Notes: a model not told the origin generated them from the sequence alone. A stretch of DNA of 64,000 bases from Arthrobacter_B sp038069765 (GCF_038069765.1 NZ_JBBPFS010000002.1:571012-635011); one strand, 5' to 3'. Shown: positions 1-8,785, numbered from the stretch's first letter. A program made the numbers and translations.

Positions 1-506
1 ACGGCCGGCAGGAGCTGAGCCGTTCGGTTCGGTACAGCGGATCTCCGCTGCCGTATTCCTTCTCCGAAGCGCGCCAGGATAAGGGCGGGCTGCTGGTGGA
101 ATTCGACGGCGAAGGGCTGGTGTCGGTGGATCCGGTCCTGTGGCCGGCACCCCGCCGGCTTGCGGTCCTTCGGGGCCCACTGGCCGAACTGCTCGCGGAC
201 CCGGCACTGGCGGAGGCCGAAACCGCCTACTGCCAGGTGACGCTGACGGATGACGAGCGCCCGGCCAAGGCCATGGAAGCGGTTCGCAGCCGTTTTCCCG
301 ACACCCTCGTCCTGACCTTCGAACCGGCCTCGGGGCCGCGGGCCGCCGGCCAGACCTACAGCCAGCGGCTGGCCAAGGCCACTGACGACCTGGAGATCTG
401 CTGCGGCTTCCTGGACCACGTGCGGTCCCGGCAGGCCGACGAGCAGGAGAAACAGCTGTTTGCCGATGTCCTGAGCAAGGTCCAGTCTGCGGAGGCGGCC
501 CAGTGA
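1..506 (+). CDS. sbcD: Exonuclease subunit SbcD, C-terminal part (5' end outside window)
   Basis: The reading frame is open from base 3 to the stop at 504-506, so only the last ~167 residues of the gene are present. The segment begins with a stretch reading RYSGSPLPYSFSEA, the typical beta-strand region following the SbcD/Mre11 phosphoesterase domain, and continues into the C-terminal capping domain. SbcD is the metal-dependent nuclease of the SbcCD complex, which opens hairpins and processes double-strand ends; its catalytic motifs lie upstream of this window. The stop codon overlaps the GTG start of sbcC (GTGA at 503-506), so the two subunits are translationally coupled. A start at the internal ATG at 96 is not credible because the homologous frame runs through it. 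Confidence 0.9.
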   Translation, partial: GRQELSRSVRYSGSPLPYSFSEARQDKGGLLVEFDGEGLVSVDPVLWPAPRRLAVLRGPLAELLADPALAEAETAYCQVTLTDDERPAKAMEAVRSRFPDTLVLTFEPASGPRAAGQTYSQRLAKATDDLEICCGFLDHVRSRQADEQEKQLFADVLSKVQSAEAAQ

Positions 507-3500
507 GGATCCACCGGCTCGAAATCCAGGCCTTCGGTCCCTTTGCCGACCGGCAAATCATCGACTTTGACGAGCTCGGTGCCCATGGTCTTTTCCTCCT
601 GAACGGGCCCACCGGCGCCGGCAAAACCAGCATCCTCGATGCCATCTGCTATGCCCTGTACGGCGGCGTTCCGGGTGCCCGGCAGTCGGCGAAGCGGCTG
701 CGCAGCGACCACGCGGCACCGGACACGGCCCCTGAGGTACTGCTGGAATTCAGTTCCGGGGAGCGCCGCCTCGAAGTGGTGCGCAGCCCGGCGTGGGACC
801 GGCCGGCCAAACGCGGCACCGGCAAAACGGTGCTCGAACAGGCGCACACCACCCTGCGCGAGCTTGTGAACGGGGAATGGGTGACAAAATCCGCCCGCAA
901 CGATGAAGCAGGCGCGGAGATCCTGGCCCTCATGGGCATGGACAAGGAACAGTTCACCCGCGTGGTCATGCTGCCCCAGGGTGATTTCGCCGCCTTCCTG
1001 CGGGCTGACGCGAAAACCCGGGCCGAGCTGCTGCAGAAGCTCTTCGGCACCACCAGGTTCGAAGAGATCGAGGACCAGCTCAAGGAGGATCTCGCCGCGG
1101 CGTCCCGCGAGCTGCAGGACGCCCGGGGCGAAGCGGAGCATGTGCTGCGCCGGGCCCGGGACGAGATGCAGCGCTGGGCTGAGGGCTCTGGCCCGGACGG
1201 CGGGGACGATGCCGAAGCTGCGGAGGGGGAGCCCGCGGAGGGCAGCGGGACGGCCGCCGACACCGCAGCTGTGGAGGAATTCCGCCGCACGCTGACGGCT
1301 CGGACCGCCGCGGCCCGCGAAGAACGCACGGCGCTGGCTGCCGCCCTGGCGGAAGCGGAGGCCGCCCGGCAGGATCTTGAACACCGCCGCGCCCGCGGCA
1401 TCGCCCGGCAGCAGCTCGAACGCGACGAGCAGGCCCACGCACAGCGTCTGCCGGAGATCACACCCCTGCGCGCTGCCCTGGCGCGGCACAGCCAGGCGGA
1501 GGCGCTGGCCGGGTACGTCCGGGCTGCAGACACTGCCGACGCCAAGCTCCAGCTCCGGGAAGAGGCCGCAGGGCAGGCCCGCGCGAAGCTGGCTGCCCAT
1601 CCGCGGGCTGAGGCCTACGGCCTTGCCGAGGTTGCTGAGACCGCAGCTGACGGCGGACCGGAGGGGCAGCAGGAAGAAGAGCGCGCTGTTGCCTCAGCCC
1701 TGGCTGCCGCAGACACCAGCCTCACCACCGAACTGGGAGCAGCCGAAGCCGTACTCGCTGAGGAAAAACGCATCAGCGAGCTCGAGGAGGAACTTGCCTC
1801 CGCCGCCGAGCGCGCCCGCAGCAGGCGTTCCGCCGCCGCGGCCGCAGGATCCGCAGCCGCCCTGCTCCGTACCGAAGAGGCGAAACTCGCCCGGGATCTG
1901 GAATCCCTGCGGGAGCGGGCATCGCGCCGGGAAGCGGCAGCGGAAGAGCTGGACCGGGCACGCGCCCTGACCCGGGCCATCGGGGAGTACGCCGTGGCGG
2001 TCCGGGACGCGGAAGCCGCTGCGGCAACCGCTGCCGACCGGCGCGGAACCTACCAGGACCGGCGCCAGGAATGGCAGGAGAAACTCCAGCTCCGGCTGGA
2101 ACAGGCTGCCGCCGAGCTGGCCGGGCGGCTTGAGGACGGGCAGGGCTGCCCTGTCTGCGGCAGCGCCGAACACCCTGCCCCCGCTGTCCTGCCCGACGGC
2201 GAGAGCGCCGTCACGAAGCAGGACGAGGACCGGGCCCGGCTGCTCACCGCGGAAGCCGAGCAGGAATATGAAGCTGCCCGTGAACAGTCGGAGGCAGCAA
2301 ACCGCCGGCTGGCGGAGCTGCGGATCCAGGGCGGTGACGGAGATCCAGAAACTGCCGGCGCGGCGGAAGCCGCAGCGGCCGCGGCCCTGGACCTGGCAAC
2401 AGAGGCCGGCCGGGAACTCGGAGAGGCACTGGCCCGCTGTTCGGAACTGTCCCTCAGGCTCGAGCAGCTGGCCGAGGAGGAATCGGCTGCCCTGGTTGCC
2501 GCCGCACAGGCCGACGAACAGTGCGTCTCGGCGGAGCGCCGGATTGCCGATCTCAGCGGACGGGTTGAGGCAGCACGGGACGGCTTCGCCTCGCTGGCGG
2601 AACGGGTTGACTGCCTCGCCGGTCTCCGCACGCTGGTGGCAGCGGCGCAGCGTGCACTGGGGGACCTGGCGGGAGTGCGGGAGAACGCGGCAGAAGCGTA
2701 CCGGGACCTTTCGGCACAGCTGGCCGGTTCGGAATTTGAGACCCGCCAGGCGCTGCAGGAGGCACTGCTGGACGCCGAGACGGCCGCAGCATACAAGCTC
2801 ACCGTGGCGGAATATGAGCAGGAAGGGCAGCGGCTTGCGCTGCGCCGCGAGAGCGAGGAGTCGGCGGCAACCCTGGACGGACGGGGCGAACCGCTTCCCG
2901 TCCCCGAGGAGGAAGACCTGGTGCTTGCATCCGATGCGGCGTCGGCAGCCCAGACGAAACTCACGCAGTGTTCCGTGCAGCTGGGCCTCCTGGAAGCCTC
3001 CGCCCGTGCCCTGCAGTCCTACGGACAGGAGCTGGCCGAGGCAGCCGAACGCATCCGCCCGCTGGAGCAGCGCCATGAGCTGCTCCGCTCGGTCACCGAG
3101 ACTGCCCGCGGGCTGGGGGAGAACGGCTACAAGATGACACTGAGCACCTACGTACTGGCCGCGCGCCTGGAGCAGGTGGCGGCAGCGGCTACCGAACGGC
3201 TGTCGGCCATGACAGGGGGCCGGTATGCCCTGGTGCACAGCGATTCCACGTCCGGCAACAGGAAGGCGGGCCTTGGCCTGCACGTGACCGATGCCTGGAC
3301 GGGCCAGCACCGCGACACCTCCACGCTCTCCGGCGGAGAGGGGTTCATGGCGTCGCTGGCACTGGCACTGGGCCTGGCCGACGTCGTCCAGCAGGAGGCA
3401 GGCGGAGTCAGCATCGAAACACTCTTTGTTGATGAAGGCTTTGGAAGCCTGGACGAGACATCGCTGGAGCAGGTCATGGACGCATTGGAAGGGCTCCGCG

Positions 3501-3634
3501 ACGGCGGCCGGGTCGTCGGCCTCGTCAGCCATGTGGCCGAGATGAAACAGCGCATCGGGGCGCAGCTGCAGATCACCAAGGGACGCAACGGGTCCTCGGT
3601 GCGGTTCTCCGCCGGCGACCCGGTGGGCGTCTGA
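503..3634 (+). CDS. sbcC: Exonuclease subunit SbcC (SMC-like ATPase)
   Basis: This 1043-residue protein is the ATPase and coiled-coil subunit of the SbcCD nuclease. The N-terminal half-ATPase has the Walker A motif GPTGAGKTS at residues 35-43. Two long Ala/Glu/Arg-rich coiled-coil arms follow, meeting at a zinc hook CPVC (Cys549 and Cys552). The C-terminal half carries the ABC signature LSGGEGF from residue 942 and Walker B TLFVDEGFGSLDE from residue 973. The length matches the family. The GTG start at 503 overlaps the sbcD stop, which fixes the start without a separate ribosome site. No terminator is obvious directly after it. Confidence 0.96.
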   Translation: MRIHRLEIQAFGPFADRQIIDFDELGAHGLFLLNGPTGAGKTSILDAICYALYGGVPGARQSAKRLRSDHAAPDTAPEVLLEFSSGERRLEVVRSPAWDRPAKRGTGKTVLEQAHTTLRELVNGEWVTKSARNDEAGAEILALMGMDKEQFTRVVMLPQGDFAAFLRADAKTRAELLQKLFGTTRFEEIEDQLKEDLAAASRELQDARGEAEHVLRRARDEMQRWAEGSGPDGGDDAEAAEGEPAEGSGTAADTAAVEEFRRTLTARTAAAREERTALAAALAEAEAARQDLEHRRARGIARQQLERDEQAHAQRLPEITPLRAALARHSQAEALAGYVRAADTADAKLQLREEAAGQARAKLAAHPRAEAYGLAEVAETAADGGPEGQQEEERAVASALAAADTSLTTELGAAEAVLAEEKRISELEEELASAAERARSRRSAAAAAGSAAALLRTEEAKLARDLESLRERASRREAAAEELDRARALTRAIGEYAVAVRDAEAAAATAADRRGTYQDRRQEWQEKLQLRLEQAAAELAGRLEDGQGCPVCGSAEHPAPAVLPDGESAVTKQDEDRARLLTAEAEQEYEAAREQSEAANRRLAELRIQGGDGDPETAGAAEAAAAAALDLATEAGRELGEALARCSELSLRLEQLAEEESAALVAAAQADEQCVSAERRIADLSGRVEAARDGFASLAERVDCLAGLRTLVAAAQRALGDLAGVRENAAEAYRDLSAQLAGSEFETRQALQEALLDAETAAAYKLTVAEYEQEGQRLALRRESEESAATLDGRGEPLPVPEEEDLVLASDAASAAQTKLTQCSVQLGLLEASARALQSYGQELAEAAERIRPLEQRHELLRSVTETARGLGENGYKMTLSTYVLAARLEQVAAAATERLSAMTGGRYALVHSDSTSGNRKAGLGLHVTDAWTGQHRDTSTLSGGEGFMASLALALGLADVVQQEAGGVSIETLFVDEGFGSLDETSLEQVMDALEGLRDGGRVVGLVSHVAEMKQRIGAQLQITKGRNGSSVRFSAGDPVGV

Positions 3635-3767
3635 CGAGCGGGTTACACGGCTTATACAGGAGGGGGCTTCAGAAGAGAAGACTGCGGCCGGAAAGATTGA
3701 CACATCCAAGTAGTCGGGTTTCACTTCGTTCACACCAGTTGCACCCCACCCCTGGAGGAGACCGACC

Positions 3768-4805
3768 ATGAGGACACCCAAATCCATCGCAGCACTCTCG
3801 CTTGCCGTGCTGCTGGCAACCGGGACAGCGGCAGCCCCCGCCTATGCCGTCGGAGAGGGGCCCAACTACGGCGGGAACGAGACCATCAACACCTCGATCC
3901 TGCGGACCTATGACGAAGTCGTTGCGGAGCTTCAAAAACAGGACGCCCGTCAAGCGGCGCTGGAGCTGGAAGTCATCGGCCAGTCCGTCAAGGGCCGGGA
4001 CCTGTATCTCGCGAAGTACATCACCAACCCGGACAATCCCACGATCCTCTACCTGACCCAGCAGCACGGCAATGAGCAGCTGACCACCGAGGGGGCGCTG
4101 GAATTCATCAAGCACCTCGGCACCGGCAAAACCAAAGGGGTGTTGGACGGAGTGAACATCTTGGTTGTCCCCATGCTCAATCCCGACGGCGCGATGGGCG
4201 ATGTCGACTTTCCCCTGGACGGCTACATCGCAGACGGCGGCCGGACCCTGACCCGGGCCAACGCGACCGGCACGGACCTGAACCGCGACCACGTGGCCAA
4301 ACTCCAGCCGGAAACCCAGGCGCTGCACCGGAACGTCCTGCAGGCGTACAGCGTCGATTACATGATTGACCTGCACCACCAGGGCACCCAAAGCGAACGC
4401 GACGGCCGGCTCGTGTCCGGATCGATCCTCTATCCGACAACGCCCAATGCGGATCCGGCCGTGGTCGAGGGCTCCAAGCAGTTGGGCGCAGTGGTGTTCG
4501 GTGCCGTCGACCCGACCGGCTGGGGGCATCTCGGACGGTACGTCGGAGGGTCCGCTGAAACGATCAGCCGCAACGGGATTGCGGTCGAGTACGGAATCTC
4601 CACGCTGCTCTTCGAGATGCGCGGCATGTCGGACAACACCAACCCCTCCGCTGTCCTGGGCCAGAAGAGCAACGGATATCTGATCAAACAGACCGTCACC
4701 ACGCTGGATGCAACCGCAAGGGCCATTGCGGACGGGTCAATCCGTTCCGCCGATACCTCATTCTGGGACACCCTCGCGGAACAGACCACGCGCGACAGCG
4801 AGTAG
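3768..4805 (+). CDS. Secreted zinc carboxypeptidase, M14 family
   Basis: A 345-residue exported peptidase. Residues 1-27 form a Sec signal peptide (Arg/Lys start, Leu/Ala core, likely cut after APAYA). The M14 zinc site is visible: His100 and Glu103 in QQHGNEQ, and His203 in DLHHQG. Substrate-binding residues lie in NPDG (139-142) and TDLNRDH (169-175), and the catalytic glutamate is probably Glu283 in LLFEMRG. It should remove C-terminal residues from peptides outside the cell; the exact specificity cannot be read. The start has an excellent GGAGGAG ribosome site 7-8 bases upstream. A TTGACA -35-like box lies at 3697-3702 but has only a weak -10. A perfect GC hairpin follows the stop. Confidence 0.9.
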   Translation: MRTPKSIAALSLAVLLATGTAAAPAYAVGEGPNYGGNETINTSILRTYDEVVAELQKQDARQAALELEVIGQSVKGRDLYLAKYITNPDNPTILYLTQQHGNEQLTTEGALEFIKHLGTGKTKGVLDGVNILVVPMLNPDGAMGDVDFPLDGYIADGGRTLTRANATGTDLNRDHVAKLQPETQALHRNVLQAYSVDYMIDLHHQGTQSERDGRLVSGSILYPTTPNADPAVVEGSKQLGAVVFGAVDPTGWGHLGRYVGGSAETISRNGIAVEYGISTLLFEMRGMSDNTNPSAVLGQKSNGYLIKQTVTTLDATARAIADGSIRSADTSFWDTLAEQTTRDSE

Positions 4806-4815
4806 GCCCGGAGCC

Positions 4816-4844
4816 TCCGCCGGCCGGCAGCGCCGGCCGGCGGA
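4816..4844 (+). terminator. GC-rich hairpin after the M14 carboxypeptidase
   Basis: A perfect 13-base-pair inverted repeat (4816-4828 with 4832-4844) around a 3-base loop lies 10 bases after the stop. There is no T-run, so it is a terminator of the T-less type common in actinobacteria, or an mRNA 3'-end stabiliser. Confidence 0.6.
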
Positions 4845-4885
4845 CAGTGGAAGGAACATCACTGCGGCGGGGGCCCGGAATCGGA

Positions 4886-4891
4886 TAGAGT
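4886..4891 (+). promoter_or_regulatory. Candidate -10 element (TAGAGT) for the mini-ORF/MFS transcript
   Basis: TAGAGT fits the TANNNT pattern and would start a transcript near 4898, giving a ~32-base leader before the mini-ORF at 4931. No convincing -35 box is seen. Confidence 0.3.
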
Positions 4892-4930
4892 AGCGGGGTA
4901 GCCGGGTCGGGCGCATCGGGAGGGGGGACG

Positions 4931-4963
4931 ATGCGCGTTGAAACACGTCTGGAACCGCATTGA
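4931..4963 (+). CDS. Ten-codon mini-ORF coupled to the MFS exporter
   Basis: An ATG directly after the purine-rich ribosome site GGGAGGGGGGACG opens a 10-codon frame, MRVETRLEPH. Its TGA stop at 4961-4963 overlaps the TTG start of the MFS gene (TTGA at 4960-4963). The MFS gene has no good ribosome site of its own, while this mini-ORF has one of the strongest in the window. It therefore looks like a translated leader whose termination re-initiates translation of the exporter. The peptide matches no leader I recognise. A chance ATG cannot be excluded. Confidence 0.5.
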   Translation: MRVETRLEPH

Positions 4964-6393
4964 GCAATATTCCCTCTGCCCCTTCAACCTCCCGGAACCC
5001 CGCTCCGGACAGCTCCGCCCCGGCGCAATCGCCGTCCACTGAGCTTTCTCCGGACGAGCCCGCCACCAACCGCCGGCCCGCCGAACCGCAGGACACCTCC
5101 GCGACAGCAACCGGCGGACGGTACGCCCGCATCTTCTCCCTCGCCGGCCGCGGCTTTGTCCCGATTGCTTTCCTGGCCCGTCTTCCCCTGGCAATGCTGA
5201 CAGTGGGAGCTCTGACGCTGGTCACCAGCGTCACCGGCTCCTATGCCACCGGCGGCCTGGCCGCCGGAGCCGTCGGAATCGGTTCGGCCCTGGGGGCGCC
5301 GGTGCTCGGATACATGGCCGACCGGATCGGCCAGCGCCCCGTGCTGCTGACTACCGCCGTCGTCAACCCGCTGGCCATCGCACTGACCCTGTACATGGCC
5401 TTTCAGCTGCCCGACGCAGCCACTCCCTACGCGGCGCTCGCCGCAGCCTTCCTGATGGGGGCCACCTGCCCCCAGGTGGGTCCGCTGGCCCGCGTCCGGT
5501 GGATGTCGATGACCGAGCGCAAACAGTCCGGAGACTCTGCCGGCGCCCGCGACCTGGACACCGCGATGTCCTTTGAGAGCACCGCGGACGAACTCAGCTT
5601 CGTGCTGGGGCCGGCGCTGGTCGGTCTGCTGGCCGCCGCCGTCGCACCCTGGCTGCCGCTGGCCCTCGCCGCCGTCCTGACGCTGAGCATGGTCAGCGCA
5701 TTCGCCGTGCATCCGACCGTCCGGGTTGTCGTGCCCGCCAGAGCCGCACGGGCTGCCCGTGCAGCACGAGACGCAGACGCCGCAAAGGCCGGGATGCCGG
5801 CCGAGCAGGATGTCGTCCACCCCCGTGCCGACTGGCTGCTGATCGCCCTGCCCGTCCTGGGCATGGTGGCCATGGGAACCTTCTTCGGCGGCACGCAGAC
5901 GAGCCTCACCGCGTTCGGCGGGGTCTTCAACGTGTCCTCCGCAGCCGGGCTGCTGTATGCCGTCATGGGCATCAGCTCCGCGGCGGCGGCTCTGTCCGTT
6001 GCGTTCTGGCCTGAGCGCTTTACGCCCGCTGCGCGCTGGACGGTCTCGGCCGCGGCCATGGCAGCATTCTCCGTGCTCCTGCTTTTCCCCGCCGACATTC
6101 CCACCATGCTGGTGGCGCTCTTCATCATGGGCATTCCCCTGGGGCCGACCATGGTCAGCATCTTCGGCATGGGAGCCGTTGTTGCTCCCCGGCATCTGAT
6201 GGGAACGGTCATGACGATGCTCGCCAGCGGAGTAGTCACCGGTACCGCCATAGGCGCGGCACTGGCCGGCCGCCTCGCCGACAGCTCCGGCCACCAGGCG
6301 GCGTTCCTCGTGCCGGTGGGAGCGGCGGTCGTGCTGCTCATCCTGAGCCTCTGCGTCCGGTGGGCAGTGGCTACCCGCCGCGGGCGGAGCTGA
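4960..6393 (+). CDS. MFS transporter (probable drug/metabolite exporter)
   Basis: A 477-residue major facilitator protein with about 12 hydrophobic segments. MFS motif A is visible as GYMADRIGQRP after the second segment. The first ~55 residues are a hydrophilic Ser/Pro/Thr-rich tail and membrane segments begin near residue 65. The frame is closed upstream by a TGA at 4939-4941, so TTG 4960 is the first usable start; it overlaps the stop of the 10-codon mini-ORF. The central cytoplasmic loop carries an Ala/Arg-rich stretch (ARAARAARAARDAD). The substrate is unknown; the family mostly exports drugs or small metabolites. Confidence 0.85.
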   Translation: MSNIPSAPSTSRNPAPDSSAPAQSPSTELSPDEPATNRRPAEPQDTSATATGGRYARIFSLAGRGFVPIAFLARLPLAMLTVGALTLVTSVTGSYATGGLAAGAVGIGSALGAPVLGYMADRIGQRPVLLTTAVVNPLAIALTLYMAFQLPDAATPYAALAAAFLMGATCPQVGPLARVRWMSMTERKQSGDSAGARDLDTAMSFESTADELSFVLGPALVGLLAAAVAPWLPLALAAVLTLSMVSAFAVHPTVRVVVPARAARAARAARDADAAKAGMPAEQDVVHPRADWLLIALPVLGMVAMGTFFGGTQTSLTAFGGVFNVSSAAGLLYAVMGISSAAAALSVAFWPERFTPAARWTVSAAAMAAFSVLLLFPADIPTMLVALFIMGIPLGPTMVSIFGMGAVVAPRHLMGTVMTMLASGVVTGTAIGAALAGRLADSSGHQAAFLVPVGAAVVLLILSLCVRWAVATRRGRS

Positions 6394-6503
6394 ACAGACG
6401 GCCCCTGCGGCCGGCCCGGCTGTCGGGTCGGCGCTCAGGTGGCTTAGTATCGAATCAAGCGCCGGAGTATTCGGCGGAGCCGCAGCGGATGAGGAGACCC
6501 ACC

Positions 6504-6677
6504 ATGGGCAGCGAAAAGAACGCCAACGAGGACCACTCCAAGGACGGCGAAAACACCACGGGGCCCGAGGGCACCATTCCCGACACCAAGGACGGCGTGG
6601 CCGCGGCGTCCACTGATGAACCGTCGAACTTCGAGCCCGAAGAAGACCAGGAATCCGCCGAGGGCGGATCCAAGTAG
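6504..6677 (+). CDS. Small acidic hydrophilic protein, unknown function
   Basis: A 57-residue protein beginning MGSEKNANEDHSKDGEN and rich in Glu, Asp, Asn, Gly and Ser, with no hydrophobic segment or cysteine; it is likely disordered. The start is chosen at ATG 6504, 7 bases after GAGGAGA; an in-frame ATG at 6489 overlaps that ribosome site and is less likely. A very strong bidirectional terminator follows 12 bases after the stop, which supports a real, separately transcribed gene. No function can be assigned. Confidence 0.65.
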   Translation: MGSEKNANEDHSKDGENTTGPEGTIPDTKDGVAAASTDEPSNFEPEEDQESAEGGSK

Positions 6678-6688
6678 CAGGCTCAGAA

Positions 6689-6734
6689 CACAAAGAAGCC
6701 CGGACCGGAAACACCCGGTCCGGGCTTCTTTGTG
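6689..6734. terminator. Bidirectional rho-independent terminator
   Basis: A perfect 20-base-pair stem (6689-6708 with 6715-6734) with a 6-base loop sits between two convergent genes. A-rich and T-rich ends (CACAAAGAAG and CTTCTTTGTG) let it serve both strands. Confidence 0.9.
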
Positions 6735-6758
6735 TGTGGGGGCCTCTGGCGGAGAGCC

Positions 6759-7706
6759 CTAGCCCAGGCTCGGAGCGTGTGAGGGCGGCAGCGGGATGTA
6801 GATGTTGCCGGTCGTGACTCCGCCCGTCACGGCGTCGTCCGGGCCCGACTCGGCACCGGTGGCAGGGAGCACCGGCGCCTCCGCCTCCAATCCGAGTGAA
6901 CGCAGCGCAGCGGCGGCCTCGTGGGCATCGGGACGGGCTTCGACGGTGCGGGCGGTCATGGCGCGCAGCAGCTCCACCCAGTCGGAGCCGAGGTCTGCGG
7001 GCACCTCGGGATCACGGACCAGGCGGGCGACGGCGGACTCCACGATCGGGCCGGGGAAGGCTTTTTCTCCGGTGAGGCATTCAAGGAGTACCAGGCCGAG
7101 GGAATAGATGTCGGTCCTTGGATCGACGGCTCCGCCCAGCGCCTGTTCCGGGCTCAGGTAGTTGGCGGTCCCAATGGTGGCGCCGTGGGCCGTTGCGATG
7201 GTTGCCTCGGTCATGCGTGCGATGCCGAAGTCGGTGAGCTTGGGGTACAGGCGGGTATCGTTCTCCGCCTGCGGGTACAGGAGGATGTTCGCGGGCTTGA
7301 CGTCGCGGTGGATCACTCCGTTGGAGTGCACATAGTTCAGGGCATCGGCGAGGTCTGCCCCCAGCGAAGCAGTGGCAGTGGGTCCCAGGGGTCCCGACTT
7401 CAGTGTCCGGCGCAGGTCGGGGCCGTCAACAAGCTCCATGACCAGGAAGGTGGAGGCAGGTCCGTCGTCGTCCTGCATCACGCCGGCGTCCAGCAGAGTG
7501 ACCAGGCCGGGGTGGTTCAGCGTAGCCAGCAGGAGGGTTTCAGTCTGCTGGCGGCGGTTCTCGTCGTCGTCGCTGACGTTGGGCCGGAACAGCTTGACCG
7601 CCACTTCGCGGCCAAGGTTCTGATCCACTGCGCGGTAAACGGAGGCAGCGCCGCCCGTGCCGATGAGCTCGGTGGTCCGGTATCGGTTCCCAAGGAGTAC
7701 ATCCAC
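6759..7706 (-). CDS. Soluble serine/threonine protein kinase
   Basis: A 315-residue Hanks-type kinase. It shows the Gly-rich loop GTGGAASVYRA (16-26), the ATP lysine in EVAVKLF (Lys38), the catalytic loop HRDVKPAN (Asp135), DFG at 159-161 and the activation segment GTANYLSPEQA. The kinase domain fills nearly the whole protein; there is no transmembrane helix and no PASTA domain, so it is cytoplasmic and not a PknB-type cell-wall sensor. The GTG start at 7706 is chosen because GGAGG lies 6 bases upstream; an ATG-less extension to 7775 lacks a ribosome site and homology. Its targets are unknown. Confidence 0.9.
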   Translation of the reverse strand: MDVLLGNRYRTTELIGTGGAASVYRAVDQNLGREVAVKLFRPNVSDDDENRRQQTETLLLATLNHPGLVTLLDAGVMQDDDGPASTFLVMELVDGPDLRRTLKSGPLGPTATASLGADLADALNYVHSNGVIHRDVKPANILLYPQAENDTRLYPKLTDFGIARMTEATIATAHGATIGTANYLSPEQALGGAVDPRTDIYSLGLVLLECLTGEKAFPGPIVESAVARLVRDPEVPADLGSDWVELLRAMTARTVEARPDAHEAAAALRSLGLEAEAPVLPATGAESGPDDAVTGGVTTGNIYIPLPPSHAPSLG

Positions 7707-7784
7707 GGGTGTCCTCCCTAGAGGGTGTGTCGAAAAACAGGTAACTGGCAGGGGTCCGGGTCTGTTGCTAACCACCGGACGCAG

Positions 7785-7843
7785 GAGCAGCGCAGTAAAT
7801 CCAAATTAATCAGCAGCCTGATTAATTTGGTCCTACGCTGCTC
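7785..7843. repeat. AT-rich long palindrome between hydrolase and kinase genes
   Basis: A perfect 13-base inverted repeat CCAAATTAATCAG (7801-7813) with its complement at 7818-7830 surrounds a 4-base centre. It is enclosed by a second perfect 8-base repeat (GAGCAGCG 7785-7792 with CGCTGCTC 7836-7843). The core is strikingly AT-rich for this genome. It may be a terminator for the hydrolase gene or a regulator site upstream of the kinase. Confidence 0.6.
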
Positions 7844-7981
7844 ACCTTCCCACCATATCCTGAGGCACCGGCACTTCCCTGCAGGCTGAGTCGCCTTTAC
7901 CAAGACGTAATATGTGCCTTCTCACCAGGAGGTGCGCCGGGAGGTGTCCTGGTGCTGTGGGCTCCGGCCCCGGTACGGGCG

Positions 7982-8782
7982 CTACCCGAGGAAGCTGACG
8001 GCGGCCTGCTTGAAGGCACGGGAGGTGACGGCATTGACGTGCGTTCGGCCCGGGAGCCGGAGCAGCTCCGCCTGTCCGGACAGCTCGGCCAGTTCCGCGT
8101 TGCCGGCCGCAAAGGTGTCCAGGTCTCCGGCAACCAGCAGCACCGGCATGGCCGGCACCGCCTCGGCAGGAACAAACGGCTCCTGCCGGACAGCCTCAAC
8201 CATGGACAGCAGGACCGGCAGGTTGTTGCCGGGCACAAGCGAGGCCATGCGCAGCAGCTCGGCAGTGGTGCCGTCGGTTATCTCCCCGGTCCCGGCGAGG
8301 TTCGCCCGGGCTGCGTCCAGATCGAACGCGGCCAGCGGGTCGTCGGTTCCGGGCCCGCCGCCGAGGACCAAGCGGTGCACCAGCTCCGGCTGCGTTGCTC
8401 CAAACTCCCACGCCAGTCGGGAGCCCAGCGAATAACCGATAATGTCCACGCCGCTTTCGGGATTGTCCGCGGCCAGCGGAAGCACTCCGGCGTCCATCAG
8501 CAGCTGCAGCAGGTCAGCACGGATCCGGCTGGGCCGGTAGGCGTCCAGGTCCTCGGGTGCGGCGCTCCTCCCGTGGCCGGGCAGATCCACGGTAAGTACA
8601 GTGCGGCCGGCGGCGGTCAGCGCGCCGACCCAGCCCGAATCGTGCCAGTTCAAGCGGGACGAGGAGGCGAAGCCGTGGAGCAGGAGCACCGGCCGGGAGG
8701 CGGAGCGGCCGCCCTCGGGCTGAATGATCTCTGCGAACAACCGGGGATCGGTGCCCTCGACGGTGCGGGTCCTGAGTTCCAT
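7982..8782 (-). CDS. Alpha/beta-fold hydrolase
   Basis: A 266-residue hydrolase of the alpha/beta-hydrolase-1 type. It has the oxyanion-hole motif LLLHGF (33-38), the DLPGHG strand-loop (66-71), the nucleophile elbow GYSLGS with Ser118, the acid near GDLD (Asp220 or Asp222) and the catalytic histidine His248 in RTHV. It probably hydrolyses an ester or a similar bond in the cytoplasm; the substrate is not deducible. GGGGAG lies just upstream of the ATG, inside the end of a possible short upstream frame. Confidence 0.85.
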   Translation of the reverse strand: MELRTRTVEGTDPRLFAEIIQPEGGRSASRPVLLLHGFASSSRLNWHDSGWVGALTAAGRTVLTVDLPGHGRSAAPEDLDAYRPSRIRADLLQLLMDAGVLPLAADNPESGVDIIGYSLGSRLAWEFGATQPELVHRLVLGGGPGTDDPLAAFDLDAARANLAGTGEITDGTTAELLRMASLVPGNNLPVLLSMVEAVRQEPFVPAEAVPAMPVLLVAGDLDTFAAGNAELAELSGQAELLRLPGRTHVNAVTSRAFKQAAVSFLG

Positions 8783-8785
8783 GGC

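Noticed and set aside
356..1600. 414-residue frame on the minus strand across sbcD/sbcC
   Set aside because: Antisense shadow of sbcC; high GC removes stop codons. No family features and no ribosome site.
1694..3787. 697-residue minus-strand frame
   Set aside because: Antisense to sbcC, which has all its motifs on the plus strand.
6759..7706. PknB-type PASTA kinase
   Set aside because: There is no transmembrane helix or PASTA domain; the protein ends just after the kinase fold.
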